NCBI RefSeq assembly: GCF_041154385.1
Contig: NZ_AP028929.1
Coordinates: forward strand, 992,001 to 1,056,000
From: Streptococcus sp. SN-1
GTDB taxonomy: Bacteria > Bacillota > Bacilli > Lactobacillales > Streptococcaceae
Direction of reading: 5' to 3'
Length of the DNA stretch: 64,000 nt
Shown: piece by piece, positions 12,739 through 22,476 of the stretch
Position numbering within the stretch: position 1 is the stretch's first letter
Layout of the letters: each line of letters begins with the position of its first letter
Notes under the pieces: model-generated
Database searches by the model: none
Told to the model about the DNA's origin: nothing
Seen by the model: the letters and a program-made list of their open reading frames with translations, nothing else
Program-made: the position numbers and the translations under genes

Positions 12739-13383
12739 ATGTTTCAAGTAAAAGGCTTGTGTGTTATGGATGTAGATGGAACCTTAATCCTAGAAGAAGT
12801 GATTGATCTTTTGGGAAGAGAGGTAGGTCGTGAGGAGGAAATTTCGCTGATTACAAGTCGGGCAATGCAAGGAGAGTTGGACTTTGAAAGCAGTTTACGA
12901 AAAAGAGTGTCCTTGTTGGAAGGTCTTCCTGTTTCGGTTTTTGATAAAGTCTTCAACACTATTCATCTAACGTCAAATGCCCAGGAATTCATTTCCATTC
13001 TCCAAAAGAATGGAATCCTAGTTGGTCTGGTGTCAGGTGGATTTACTCCAATAGTTGAGAGATTAGCAAAATCCCTCGACATTGCCTATTTCTCTGCAAA
13101 CCAACTTGAAGTCAAAGACGGTTTTCTAACAGGAAAGTTAGTTGGACAAATTATTAATCCCGAAGTCAAAAAAGCAACTCTGGAAAAATGGAGAGAGGAA
13201 CTAAAACTTTCTAAAGAAAGAACGATTGCAATCGGTGATGGGGCCAATGATTTATTAATGTTGAAGTCGGCGGAGCTAGGAATCGCCTTTTGTGCCAAAG
13301 AAGTGCTCAAAAAAGAAATACCGAATCATGTTGACAAGAGGGATTTTTTAGAAGTTCTTCCTTTGATTGACTGGTTAGAATGA
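12739..13383 (+). CDS. SerB-like HAD phosphatase (phosphoserine phosphatase family)
   Basis: A 214-residue HAD-superfamily (type IB) phosphatase. Motif I is VMDVDGTL (nucleophile Asp, about residue 10), motif II is SGG (LVSGGF, about 98) and motif III/IV is [10 protein letters not shown]. The domain arrangement and SGGF match phosphoserine phosphatase, the last step of serine synthesis, but other small phosphate esters are possible. GAGAGGAG precedes ATG 12739. It is followed eight bases later by glycerate kinase, and the two probably form one message; a link to 3-phosphoglycerate/serine metabolism is attractive but inferred. Confidence 0.8.
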   Translation: MFQVKGLCVMDVDGTLILEEVIDLLGREVGREEEISLITSRAMQGELDFESSLRKRVSLLEGLPVSVFDKVFNTIHLTSNAQEFISILQKNGILVGLVSGGFTPIVERLAKSLDIAYFSANQLEVKDGFLTGKLVGQIINPEVKKATLEKWREELKLSKERTIAIGDGANDLLMLKSAELGIAFCAKEVLKKEIPNHVDKRDFLEVLPLIDWLE

Positions 13384-13391
13384 GGGAAAAT

Positions 13392-14507
13392 ATGAAGATT
13401 GTAATTGCACCAGATTCATTTAAGGAAAGCTTGACAGCTCAACAGGTAGCTGAAGCAATAAAAAGAGGCTTCCAACAATCGATAGCAGATGTAGAATGCC
13501 TCCTCTGCCCTGTTGGTGATGGTGGCGAAGGTACAGTAGATTCCATTCGACATTCTCTTGACCTTGAAGAAAAATGGATCCAAGTGACAGGACCTTTTGG
13601 ACAAAAAGAATCCATGCGCTATTTTCAAAAAAGTCAACTGGCACTATTTGAAGTTGCCGACTTGATTGGCCTTGGAAAAATTCCGCTAGAGAAACGAAAT
13701 CCACTTCAAATCCAAACTTGTGGTATTGGAGAGTTGATTCACCATCTCATTGTTAAAGGGATTAAAGAAATCTATATCGGTGTTGGTGGTACGGCCAGTA
13801 ATGACGGAGGAATTGGGATCGCTGCTGGTTTAGGTTATCGATTTTATAATAGGGATGGAAATGTCTTGCCCGCTTGCGGTCAGTCCTTATCAAACTTAGC
13901 TTCTGTTTCAATAGAAAATCGCTATGAAATTCCAGAAGATGTTCAAATTCGTATTTTAGCAGATGTCGTGAGTCCCTTATGTGGATATCAAGGTGCGACC
14001 TACACGTTTGGCAAGCAAAAAGGCCTAGATCCTACTATGTTTGAGGCCGTAGATCAAGCGATCCAAGATTTTTATGAAAAAGTCTCACCTGTAACATTAG
14101 AAATTAAAGGAGCAGGAGCTGGTGGAGGCCTTGCTGGTGGTTTGTGTGCCTTTGCTCAGGCAAGAATCGTATCTGGGATTGATACCTGTTTAGATTTGAT
14201 TGATTTTGATAAGAAAGTTGCAGATGCTGACTTGGTTGTTGTAGGAGAAGGAAGGCTAGATCGTCAAAGTTTAGCAGGGAAAGCGCCGATAGGCGTAGCA
14301 AAAAGAACCCCTGTCGGAGTTCCTGTCATTGCTATTTGTGGTAGTCTTGCTGAAGATTTACCTTCCCCACCATTTGAAAATATCCAAGCAGCTTTTTCTA
14401 TTTTAGAGAAAAGCGAACCTTTAGAAGATAGTTTGAAAAATGCCAGCCTCTATCTGGAGCGCACGGCAGCCAATATCGGGCACTTATTAACTATGCGCAA
14501 TGTTTAG
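13392..14507 (+). CDS. Glycerate kinase (GlxK/GarK family)
   Basis: Phosphorylates D-glycerate with ATP. The start is set at ATG 13392 because [16 protein letters not shown] is the family N-terminus and GAGGG lies upstream; an in-frame ATG at 13380 overlaps the preceding stop. Conserved segments seen: [43 protein letters not shown] and [22 protein letters not shown]. The 371-residue length is typical. Its stop overlaps the stop of the convergent DUF1694 gene by four bases, so there is no room for a separate terminator between them. Confidence 0.92.
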   Translation: MKIVIAPDSFKESLTAQQVAEAIKRGFQQSIADVECLLCPVGDGGEGTVDSIRHSLDLEEKWIQVTGPFGQKESMRYFQKSQLALFEVADLIGLGKIPLEKRNPLQIQTCGIGELIHHLIVKGIKEIYIGVGGTASNDGGIGIAAGLGYRFYNRDGNVLPACGQSLSNLASVSIENRYEIPEDVQIRILADVVSPLCGYQGATYTFGKQKGLDPTMFEAVDQAIQDFYEKVSPVTLEIKGAGAGGGLAGGLCAFAQARIVSGIDTCLDLIDFDKKVADADLVVVGEGRLDRQSLAGKAPIGVAKRTPVGVPVIAICGSLAEDLPSPPFENIQAAFSILEKSEPLEDSLKNASLYLERTAANIGHLLTMRNV

Positions 14508-14950
14508 CCAAACCATTTCTTCCAGATGGATGTTTTGGCAGGTTCTTCCTTTTTACCTTCCCAAAGTTTTGCAAAAGCAAGTCGAAGATCCTTTTCTTCT
14601 ACTTGAACTGGTGCATTGCTATGGATAATCAGGCCAAAAGGAGAAGAAGTATGCTCTTCAGATACAATGGTAGCTTGACTATCAGTTTCTTTAGCTTCTT
14701 TTAAATAGAAAACTTGCTTGTCAAATTCGATATTTGGAGAAATCTTTACAAATAGTGGCTCTGCTTTTTCCTGAAGGTTTTCTAAAATAGATAAAAAGCC
14801 TTTTTCTAACTGAGGGCTATTTGCTGTGTCAATATCTGCATATCCAAGAACTCTTTCCTCAAAAGTGCCAAGATAGCGTCTTTGCTCATCTGGATTTAAT
14901 TTTGCTCCACCATGAGCTTTTTCAAGTAATTGTTTTGATAAATCTGTCAT
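14504..14950 (-). CDS. DUF1694 (YueI-like) protein of unknown function
   Basis: A 148-residue soluble protein resembling the YueI/DUF1694 family ([21 protein letters not shown]; ends IWKKWFG). No catalytic motif is evident and its function is not known to me. It converges with the glycerate kinase gene (4-base overlap of stops). ATG 14950 has no Shine-Dalgarno and lies exactly six bases after an extended -10 box, suggesting a leaderless transcript. It is divergent from eno, with about 160 bp between the two starts. Confidence 0.75.
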   Translation of the reverse strand: MTDLSKQLLEKAHGGAKLNPDEQRRYLGTFEERVLGYADIDTANSPQLEKGFLSILENLQEKAEPLFVKISPNIEFDKQVFYLKEAKETDSQATIVSEEHTSSPFGLIIHSNAPVQVEEKDLRLAFAKLWEGKKEEPAKTSIWKKWFG

Positions 14951-14956
14951 GAAAAC

Positions 14957-14965
14957 AGTATATCA
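14957..14965 (-). promoter_or_regulatory. Extended -10 promoter of the DUF1694 gene, predicted leaderless
   Basis: On the minus strand TGA-TATACT (14965-14957) is followed by six bases and then ATG 14950, so +1 would be the A of ATG. No clear -35 is seen; the TGn extension would compensate. Confidence 0.55.
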
Positions 14966-15046
14966 TAAAAGTTAGAATAAAACAGACAAAAGAAAGCGAT
15001 TACTTTATAAAGTTAAGGAAAATTTGCACAAAGATAACGTTTTTTC

Positions 15047-15075
15047 TTGAAAAAGGAGGGTTTTTAAGGTATTAT
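15047..15075 (+). promoter_or_regulatory. Promoter of eno
   Basis: TTGAAA (15047-15052), 17-bp spacer, TATTAT (15070-15075). An AAGGAGAG ribosome site follows at about 15100. Confidence 0.75.
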
Positions 15076-15110
15076 AGAGGTGTAAAAAATTTAACTCATA
15101 AGGAGAGTAA

Positions 15111-16415
<1,305 letters not shown>

Positions 16416-16418
<3 letters not shown>

Positions 16419-16440
16419 AATAGTTCAGTGAACTATTTTA
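16416..16440 (+). terminator. Terminator of eno, overlapping its stop codon
   Basis: A perfect 11-bp stem (16416-16426 with 16430-16440) and 3-base loop; the left arm begins with the TAA stop. Confidence 0.7.
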
Positions 16441-16441
16441 T

Positions 16442-16522
16442 CCCGAACCTTGAAATTCAAAAGTTCGGCCGTTGATTTAACAACGTTTCTAGCCCCTCGG
16501 ATTTTATCCGAAGGGCTATTTT
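16442..16522 (+). repeat. Tandem hairpins between eno and the integrase remnant
   Basis: Three short inverted repeats follow each other: CCGAAC/GTTCGG, CGTTG/CAACG, and a 12-bp stem with one mismatch (16491-16502 with 16506-16517) followed by ATTTTT. The last is a good terminator. The block lies just beyond the truncated integrase stop, where an attachment site would be expected. Confidence 0.5.
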
Positions 16523-16555
16523 TGTATTCAGGGGGCAAAAAAGGGGCAAAACTTT

Positions 16556-16756
16556 TTAAAAAATCTTTTTCATAACTTTTTCCAGTACATTGATTGCTTC
16601 ATCTTTCATGTTCTTTGTGACGTGGGTGTAGATGGAAGTAGTGACTTCAGAGTCGGAATGATCAACCATGTCCGTGATTATTTTTAAAGGAATTTTATTT
16701 TCTGATAAAATATTGGCCATCACAGGCAGCATGCTTTTATAGGTGCTTAATTTGAT
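16556..16756 (-). pseudogene. Tyrosine integrase, C-terminal remnant
   Basis: About 66 codons read from 16756 to the TAA at 16558-16556, with a stop just upstream and no start codon with a ribosome site. The peptide has the end of a phage/ICE-type tyrosine recombinase: the HSDSEVTTSIYTHVT block with the nucleophile Tyr, then a short helix ending EKVMKKIF. The Arg and His-x-x-Arg parts of the catalytic domain are gone. It is the last trace of an element once integrated downstream of eno. It is unrelated to the nearby XerS, whose tail differs. Confidence 0.75.
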
Positions 16757-16976
16757 TTATTTTTGTGGAATCCTCTTATTTTGAGATGAATACCAATTAT
16801 AAGTGATTTGCATATCCAGGATATTACAAAGAAAGGCAAGCTAGTGGCCACATAAAATTTATTTCATATTCTTTAAAGCTATTTACTCTGTTAGCAATTG
16901 TATTTGATATGATCAAATAAGATTAATAGTTTATTGAATCCCTTTTTTATAAATTACATAATTTATTTTATGTAAT
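16757..16976. other. AT-rich gene-free stretch with one 11-bp inverted repeat
   Basis: No ORF or RNA signal recognised. An 11-bp perfect inverted repeat (16949-16959 with 16970-16980) overlaps the xerS stop codon and may end its transcript, although it lacks a good T tract in that direction. Confidence 0.4.
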
Positions 16977-18047
16977 TTATAAACTATCCAGAGCATTCTT
17001 TTGTTCATCGTTGACGATATGGGTATAGAGGTCAGTGACTTGTGTGCTGGCATGTCCTAGCTGGTGACTGACCAAAACTTGCGATTTAGTAGCATCATAG
17101 AGTCTAGTTGCTAGGGTATGGCGAAGTTTGTGGGGGGTTACACGAACTTTGAAGTCTTCAGAGTATTTAGCAACCATTTTCTCAACGCTAGAAGTATCGA
17201 TACGATTAGGAACACCTCTGTAGAGAGTCAAAAAGAGGGCTGTATCTGTTTTTTCCGTCTTATAGCGTTGATTCCGAATGGCTAGATAATTCTCTAGATA
17301 AGGCTTAGCAAAGGCAGCGACATTGACCGAGTCACGTTTGCCACCTTTTCGGGTGACATCAATAATCATCATCTTGAGATTGAGATCTCTTAGATCCAGA
17401 TTAACAGCTTCAGATAAGCGAACACCCGATGCCAAGAGAAGGGCAATAATGGCCAAATCACGTTCTTTATTTTTATTAAACGATGATAGAGCACGATTTG
17501 AGAGCTGTTGTGGGTAATCTTGGTCTATATAAGTCAGAAACCCTTCTGTTTCATCACCTAGAAAGAGCTTTTGTTTGATGTTTTCAGCTCTGGCAGCAAG
17601 TGTCTCTTTCTTTTTCTTGGTTGAAACTTTCTTCATTACATTTCGATAGAAATAAGGTTCTCCCTGGTCATTTTCAACCTCCTCAGTCAGATACTTGTAA
17701 AGACTGGAAAGGGCTGACAAGGTCCGATTGATAGTCGTCTGAGAAACACCTTGCTTGGTTGTATTGGCATTCAGCAAAGGACGTTCTCGAAGATAAAGGA
17801 TAAAAGCCTCCATATCTTTCTTTGACATATTTTCCAAGACAGATAAAGGAATATTAGACATTTTATCAGAGTTTGAAATCCCAGACTCTAAAACCCAGCT
17901 GAAAAATCGATCGTATTCCTTGAGGTATTCGTACAGGGTTGTGAAACTATAGGGGACAGCAAGCTTAGATTGGTAGTATTCCAGAACATACCAGGGCATG
18001 ATTTGTTTTAATTTATCGATTCGTTCCAGTAAAATTTCACGCTTCAT
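16977..18047 (-). CDS. xerS: XerS tyrosine recombinase (chromosome dimer resolution)
   Basis: The single Xer recombinase of streptococci, acting with FtsK at difSL to resolve chromosome dimers. It has 356 residues: N-terminal SAM-like core-binding domain (about 1-150) and a catalytic domain with Arg in [25 protein letters not shown], and nucleophile Tyr in DLYTHI. Its neighbour difSL lies 53-83 bases upstream of the start, the arrangement known for streptococci and lactococci. GGAG precedes ATG 18047. Its promoter -35 falls within difSL. Confidence 0.97.
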   Translation of the reverse strand: MKREILLERIDKLKQIMPWYVLEYYQSKLAVPYSFTTLYEYLKEYDRFFSWVLESGISNSDKMSNIPLSVLENMSKKDMEAFILYLRERPLLNANTTKQGVSQTTINRTLSALSSLYKYLTEEVENDQGEPYFYRNVMKKVSTKKKKETLAARAENIKQKLFLGDETEGFLTYIDQDYPQQLSNRALSSFNKNKERDLAIIALLLASGVRLSEAVNLDLRDLNLKMMIIDVTRKGGKRDSVNVAAFAKPYLENYLAIRNQRYKTEKTDTALFLTLYRGVPNRIDTSSVEKMVAKYSEDFKVRVTPHKLRHTLATRLYDATKSQVLVSHQLGHASTQVTDLYTHIVNDEQKNALDSL

Positions 18048-18058
18048 GTATTTTCTCC

Positions 18059-18105
18059 ATATATAAGTCTACTAGTAGTATAGCATAGACTTATATATTT
18101 TTCAA
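18059..18105 (-). promoter_or_regulatory. Promoter of xerS with a 13-bp inverted repeat, overlapping difSL
   Basis: On the minus strand: TTGAAA (18105-18100), 17-bp spacer, TATACT (18082-18077) with a TGC extension. Perfect 13-bp inverted arms (18059-18071 and 18086-18098) flank the -10 box. The -35 box is part of difSL, so XerS bound there could repress its own gene (inference). Confidence 0.6.
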
Positions 18106-18130
18106 GAAAATTATAGTTTTTCTGAAAGAT
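18100..18130 (-). other. difSL recombination site
   Basis: This 31-bp stretch, read on the minus strand, carries the ATCTTTC left arm, the AAAAACTATAATTTTCTTGAAA core and right arm of streptococcal/lactococcal difSL (recalled consensus), and lies directly upstream of xerS. It should mark the replication terminus region. Confidence 0.85.
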
Positions 18131-18149
18131 GTTATAGGAGTTTTTTAAA

Positions 18150-18359
18150 GTGATAAAAAGACTTAGACCTGCAAACAAAACAGATCTAAATCTTTGGAGT
18201 TATTATTGTGAATTATTATTTAGTGCTTTGTATCTCATAGCTTCTTATATAGCTCTTCAATTGTGTAGTATTAACAGAAGTTTAGTGGGTGAGTTCTTTT
18301 TTATTCTGGTTATTTTTACCAAAGTTCAATTATTTGTATGTGAAATGTTTTATCAGTAA
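18150..18359 (+). CDS. Small hypothetical membrane protein (doubtful)
   Basis: A 69-residue frame starting at GTG 18150 with AGGAG nine bases upstream, just after difSL. It has a basic N-terminus (IKRLRPANKTDLNLW) and two hydrophobic stretches (about 24-42 and 48-66). I recognise no family; it could be the remnant of a longer membrane protein. It ends five bases before the metK terminator hairpin. The ribosome site and membrane pattern are the only support. Confidence 0.3.
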   Translation: MIKRLRPANKTDLNLWSYYCELLFSALYLIASYIALQLCSINRSLVGEFFFILVIFTKVQLFVCEMFYQ

Positions 18360-18381
18360 AAAAGAGGGGGAGTCCCCCTCT
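18358..18381 (-). terminator. Terminator of metK
   Basis: A perfect 8-bp GC-rich stem (18363-18370 with 18374-18381), 3-base loop, and six Ts on the minus strand (18363-18358). Confidence 0.85.
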
Positions 18382-18388
18382 CAAGATT

Positions 18389-19579
18389 TTATTTTACTGC
18401 TTCTTTCAAAGCATCTACCTTGTCCAAACGTTCCCATGGAAGGTCAATATCTGTACGTCCCATGTGTCCATAAGCCGCTGTTTGACGGTAAATTGGACGC
18501 TTAAGGTTCAGCATTTGGATAATCCCTGCAGGGCGAAGGTCAAAGATTTGACGAGTTGCTTTTTCAAGCTTGCTTTCAGCTACTGTTCCTGTACCAAAGG
18601 TATCAATACGGACAGAAACAGGCTGGGCAACACCGATAGCATAGGCCAACTGTACTTCTGCTTTCTTAGCAAGACCGGCAGCAACAATATTCTTGGCAAT
18701 ATAACGAGCTGCATAGGAAGCAGAACGGTCAACCTTTGTCGCATCCTTACCAGAGAAGGCACCGCCACCGTGACGAGAATAGCCACCATAAGTATCTACG
18801 ATAATCTTACGGCCAGTCAAACCTGAGTCTCCTTGAGGTCCACCGATTACAAAACGACCAGTAGGATTGATGAAGAATTTTGTTTGCTCATCTAAGTAAG
18901 AGGATGGAATAACCTCTTTGATAACCTTATTAATGACATCATTGTGAATTTGTTCGTTGCTGACTTCTGGATCGTGCTGAGTTGAAATAACGACTGTGTC
19001 CACACGTACTGGACGGTCATTTTCATCATACTCAACTGTAACTTGTGATTTAGCATCTGGGCGAAGATAGCTGATTTCCCCAGATTTACGAAGATCTGCT
19101 AAACGACGAACTAACTTGTGGCTGAGTGAAATTGGCAATGGCATGAGCTCTTCTGTTTCATCCACTGCAAATCCAAACATGAGACCTTGGTCTCCAGCAC
19201 CAATTAAGTCCAGCGGATCTTGGTCTGCATTTCCACGAACTTCTAAGGCTTCATTAACCCCTTGGGCGATATCCGGTGACTGCTCAACAAGAGACGGATG
19301 GACTCCCACCGTCTCTGCAGAAAATCCATACTCTGTATTGGTATAGCCAATCTCTGCAATGGTATCACGAACCACACGGTTAATATCCACATAGGCATTT
19401 GTAGATATTTCACCAAAAACATGGACGGAACCAGTATATACAGCTGTCTCAGCAGCAACGTGCGCCTCTGGATCCTTAGCTAAAATAGCATCCAAAATCG
19501 CATCTGAAATTTGGTCTGCAATCTTATCTGGATGCCCCTCAGATACAGATTCAGACGTGAATAATTTACGTTCTGACAT
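18389..19579 (-). CDS. metK: S-adenosylmethionine synthetase
   Basis: Makes S-adenosylmethionine from methionine and ATP. The start is ATG 19579 ([19 protein letters not shown], the family N-terminus), giving 396 residues; a longer frame to 19642 is leader sequence. Signatures seen: [19 protein letters not shown], and [23 protein letters not shown] segment ([19 protein letters not shown]). The ribosome site is the G-run at 19593-19588, which is also the 3' arm of an SMK-box SAM riboswitch, so translation should fall when SAM is plentiful. A strong terminator ends the gene. Confidence 0.98.
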   Translation of the reverse strand: MSERKLFTSESVSEGHPDKIADQISDAILDAILAKDPEAHVAAETAVYTGSVHVFGEISTNAYVDINRVVRDTIAEIGYTNTEYGFSAETVGVHPSLVEQSPDIAQGVNEALEVRGNADQDPLDLIGAGDQGLMFGFAVDETEELMPLPISLSHKLVRRLADLRKSGEISYLRPDAKSQVTVEYDENDRPVRVDTVVISTQHDPEVSNEQIHNDVINKVIKEVIPSSYLDEQTKFFINPTGRFVIGGPQGDSGLTGRKIIVDTYGGYSRHGGGAFSGKDATKVDRSASYAARYIAKNIVAAGLAKKAEVQLAYAIGVAQPVSVRIDTFGTGTVAESKLEKATRQIFDLRPAGIIQMLNLKRPIYRQTAAYGHMGRTDIDLPWERLDKVDALKEAVK

Positions 19580-19585
19580 AAAAAT

Positions 19586-19698
19586 GTCCCCCCTTAAAAA
19601 TAGTGTTATAGAGTTACAAAGTACTGATAGAAATCCTATCATCTACGAGTTGCGACTCGAAAGAAAAAATAGAAATTTCTACCATCTTATCGGGACTA
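19586..19698 (-). promoter_or_regulatory. SMK-box (SAM-III) riboswitch of metK
   Basis: Minus strand, 5' to 3': AGTCCCGATAAGATGG, an extra stem-loop region, then GATAG...CTATC, the conserved TTGTAAC segment, and finally AAGGGGGGAC. The 5' GTCCC (19696-19692) pairs with GGGAC at the 3' end, covering the Shine-Dalgarno six bases from ATG 19579. This matches the SMK box known upstream of metK in Lactobacillales. Confidence 0.85.
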
Positions 19699-19710
19699 TA
19701 TAACTTTACC

Positions 19711-19719
19711 ATTATACCA
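19711..19719 (-). promoter_or_regulatory. Extended -10 promoter of metK
   Basis: TGG-TATAAT on the minus strand (19719-19711); start expected near 19704, just before the riboswitch. No good -35. Confidence 0.6.
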
Positions 19720-19738
19720 TTTTTAAGCGCAATTTGCA

Positions 19739-19851
19739 GTCTATATACTCAATAAAAATCAAAGAACAGCTTTTTGATTGTAGATAAAATTGACCAAATT
19801 AGTAACATATACCTAATACAAGATGACGCTAACTTGTTTTGAAGAGTATTA
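19739..19851. repeat. Degenerate palindromic repeat (pneumococcal-type dispersed repeat ends)
   Basis: The stretch starts with an ATACTCAAT-AAAATCAAAG-type end and finishes with TTTTGAAGAGTATT. These complementary ends frame many short dispersed repeats in Mitis-group genomes. The inside has no ORF. The rest of the metK-20053 gap (19852-20040) shows nothing recognisable except the probable promoter of the next gene. Confidence 0.45.
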
Positions 19852-20052
19852 ATGTACTGTTTCAATTTCTACTAATCTATTTTTAATAGGTGTTTAACAA
19901 TCTTAATATTATGCGTACTATTATTTTCAAACTATAGTGTCCTGAACAATAGTTTGAAAATGAAAAGGGACTTTATTCTTTTTGTAACCTTACTGTAATA
20001 ATTATCCGATTAAAAAATGATAAAATAGGTATGTACAGTTAAGGAGAGAATA

Positions 20053-20340
20053 ATGCCTGTAAGAAAATTACAATCCTATGAGGTAGACTATCAAGAAGAA
20101 TTAAACCATCAGGTTCCTCGCTATCAAGATTATACACCTGAAGCGCAATCTGATGCCAATCTCAAGGAAATCCTATTTTTTGTTAATATCGCTGTTTTTT
20201 GTATCTGTATTGCTATCTTTAGTTTTATCTTTTTAGCATTAAAATTATCAACTGCTCTTGCCTTTGCCGCAGCAATCGGATCCAGCTTACTTATTTTAAA
20301 AGTCCAACGCTCTATTATCAAACGAAAATTTAGAAGATAA
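20053..20340 (+). CDS. DUF3270 family small membrane protein
   Basis: A 95-residue protein: polar N-terminus (1-38), two adjacent transmembrane helices (about 39-60 and 63-83) and a basic C-terminus (QRSIIKRKFRR), as in the streptococcal DUF3270 family of unknown function. AAGGAGAG precedes ATG. It stands alone between metK and a HAD phosphatase and is followed by an unusually long perfect hairpin. Confidence 0.7.
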   Translation: MPVRKLQSYEVDYQEELNHQVPRYQDYTPEAQSDANLKEILFFVNIAVFCICIAIFSFIFLALKLSTALAFAAAIGSSLLILKVQRSIIKRKFRR

Positions 20341-20381
20341 ATCATAATAACCCATCTAAGTTGATTTGTAAAAAATTAAGG

Positions 20382-20438
20382 AAAACAGAGGATTTAAGAT
20401 GAAAAATGTGTTATTCATCTTAAATCCTCTGTTTTTTT
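20382..20438 (+). terminator. Very long perfect terminator hairpin
   Basis: A perfect 22-bp stem (20382-20403 with 20414-20435) with a 10-base loop and seven Ts. Works for the DUF3270 gene; longer than the usual 8-12 bp. Confidence 0.85.
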
Positions 20439-20606
20439 GACCAGCTTGCCAAATATAATTATCTACTTAATTGAATAACGTGTAACCTTTTCTAATAAAC
20501 GTTCTCCAAACATCCTAAACTATAAAATCAATTAGTCCCAAGCTTCCTATCAATTTCTTCTCCAAAATATGCTATAATAATACCAAAAGAAAAAGAAGGA
20601 AGTCTT

Positions 20607-21416
20607 ATGATTAAACTACTAGCCTTGGATATGGACGGAACCCTCCTTAATGAATCTAAGGAAATCCCACAAGCTCACATCACAGCCATTCACCAAGCTA
20701 TTGAAAAAGGTGTCAAACTGGTTCTCTGTACGGGTCGCCCGCTTTTCGGTGTCCTCCCCTACTACAAAAAACTGGGGCTAGACCTCCAGAACGAATATGT
20801 CATTGTTAACAACGGTTGTTCAACTCACCAGACAAGTGACTGGGGACTAGTTGACTGGCAAGAACTTAGTCCAGCTGACATTGAATATCTCTACGAACTT
20901 GCTGAAAAAAGTGATGTTCAGTTGACTCTTTTTGATGAGGAGCATTATTTTGTCCTCGGTGGTAAGCCTAATGAAATCATTCAAAATGATGCTAAACTAG
21001 TCTTTTCAGACCTGACTGAAATTTCTCTTGAGGAAGCGACTAGTGGTAAGTACCGGATGTTCCAAGGGATGTTTTTGGGTACAGAGAGTCAAACAGACGA
21101 TTTTGAAGAGCGTTTTGCTACAGAACTCTGTCAACGATTTAGTGGAGTTCGTTCGCAGCCTGTCATTTATGAAGCCATGCCACTTGGTACAACAAAGTCT
21201 ACCGCTCTTTCACGACTATCTGAGATTTTGAATATCGAGCCATCAGAAATTATGGCTATGGGGGATGCTAATAACGATATCGAAATGCTCCAGTTTTCAG
21301 GCCTCGGTATTGCAATGGGAAATGCCAGCGATTATGTCAAATCCCTAGCTGATGCCGTTACAGCCAGCAACGAAGAAGACGGCGTTGCGCGTGCCATTGA
21401 GAAATATATTTTATAA
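20607..21416 (+). CDS. Cof-type HAD sugar-phosphate phosphatase (YidA-like)
   Basis: A 269-residue HAD-IIB hydrolase. Motif I LLALDMDGTLLN (nucleophile Asp8), motif II LCTGRP, a Cof cap domain in the middle, and motif IV MAMGDANNDIEML then the family tail GIAMGNASDYVKSLADAVTASNEEDGVA. Such enzymes dephosphorylate sugar phosphates or cofactor precursors; the true substrate cannot be read. AAGGAAG precedes ATG. A 7-bp terminator stem follows at 21425-21444. Confidence 0.9.
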   Translation: MIKLLALDMDGTLLNESKEIPQAHITAIHQAIEKGVKLVLCTGRPLFGVLPYYKKLGLDLQNEYVIVNNGCSTHQTSDWGLVDWQELSPADIEYLYELAEKSDVQLTLFDEEHYFVLGGKPNEIIQNDAKLVFSDLTEISLEEATSGKYRMFQGMFLGTESQTDDFEERFATELCQRFSGVRSQPVIYEAMPLGTTKSTALSRLSEILNIEPSEIMAMGDANNDIEMLQFSGLGIAMGNASDYVKSLADAVTASNEEDGVARAIEKYIL

Positions 21417-21424
21417 TTAAGAAG

Positions 21425-21448
21425 CCCAGTTCATATCAACTGGGTTTT
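21425..21448 (+). terminator. Terminator of the HAD phosphatase gene
   Basis: A 7-bp stem (21425-21431 with 21438-21444), 6-base loop, TTTT tail. Confidence 0.6.
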
Positions 21449-21557
21449 GATATTTAAGAATTCCTAAAACTTTAGAAACTCTTTAGAAATCCTTGAGCTT
21501 TCTTTGATTTCTATGCTTTATACTAGAGTTATCAAAATAAATCAAAAGGAGAGAATC

Positions 21558-22466
21558 ATGAAAACAGTACTCGACATTCATGGATTGTCCAAAAACTTTG
21601 ACAAACAAGCTATTCTTCAGGATCTTCATCTAACGATAAGAGAAGGAGATATTTATGGACTTATCGGAAAGAACGGAGCTGGGAAAACCACCTTGATAAA
21701 AATCATTACGCAACTACTCTTTGCGGACAAAGGAACTGTTTCCCTCTTCTCCAGCAAAACGGAAAATGAGTGGAGCAAGTCTCTATCTCGAGTAGGTTCA
21801 GTGATCGAATCACCTGTAGCCCATAATCACTTAACAGCCTATCAAAATCTGAAATATTACTGTATGATTCGTCATATTCCAAATGCTGATCAAGTCATTC
21901 GAGAAACGCTGGACTATGTAGGCTTGTCAGATACAGGTAAAAAAGTCTTTCGTGATTTCTCGCTAGGAATGAAACAAAGACTTGGTATCGCCATTGCCCT
22001 TCTCTCCAAACCAGATTTCCTAGTCTTAGATGAACCTATCAATGGACTTGATCCAATTGGTATCAAAGAATTTCGTCTGATGATTCAACGGCTCAATCAA
22101 GAAAAAGGAATCACCATTCTCATTTCTAGTCATATCTTGTCAGAACTCTATCTCGTAGCAAATCGCTTTGGTATTCTAGATCAAGGCAAGATAATCCGTG
22201 AAATCAGCAAAGCTGAATTTGAAACACTAAGTGAGGATTATATTGTGCTTAAGACAGCTGATAAGGAGAAAGCTTGCCAAGTATTGAAAGAACAAATCCA
22301 GCTCCAGTTCAAGGTTGTTAATTCAGAAAACGAAATCCACATTTTTGGTCAGGAACAAGATGTCAAACAGATTCTTAAGAAATTAACCTTAGCAGATGTC
22401 GCTATTGACGAGATTTACTACGCCCGTCAAAACCTAGAAGAATACTTCACTCAATTGGTAGAATAG
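21558..22466 (+). CDS. ABC transporter ATP-binding protein (peptide/bacitracin-type exporter)
   Basis: A 302-residue ATPase of the BcrA/CcmA-like ABC-2 group. Start at ATG 21558 after AAAAGGAGAG; an upstream in-frame ATG at 21504 lacks support. Walker A GKNGAGKTT, signature LGMKQRLG (a variant of LSGGQ usual in this group), Walker B FLVLDEPINGLDP, H-loop SSH. The last ~80 residues form the accessory domain. It is followed 10 bases later by its permease. The pair converges on a two-component system, which may control it (inference). Confidence 0.9.
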   Translation: MKTVLDIHGLSKNFDKQAILQDLHLTIREGDIYGLIGKNGAGKTTLIKIITQLLFADKGTVSLFSSKTENEWSKSLSRVGSVIESPVAHNHLTAYQNLKYYCMIRHIPNADQVIRETLDYVGLSDTGKKVFRDFSLGMKQRLGIAIALLSKPDFLVLDEPINGLDPIGIKEFRLMIQRLNQEKGITILISSHILSELYLVANRFGILDQGKIIREISKAEFETLSEDYIVLKTADKEKACQVLKEQIQLQFKVVNSENEIHIFGQEQDVKQILKKLTLADVAIDEIYYARQNLEEYFTQLVE

Positions 22467-22476
22467 GAGGAAAATC

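Noticed and set aside
19580..19642. 21-codon N-terminal extension of metK
   Set aside because: This is the SMK riboswitch and Shine-Dalgarno region; the conserved protein starts at 19579.
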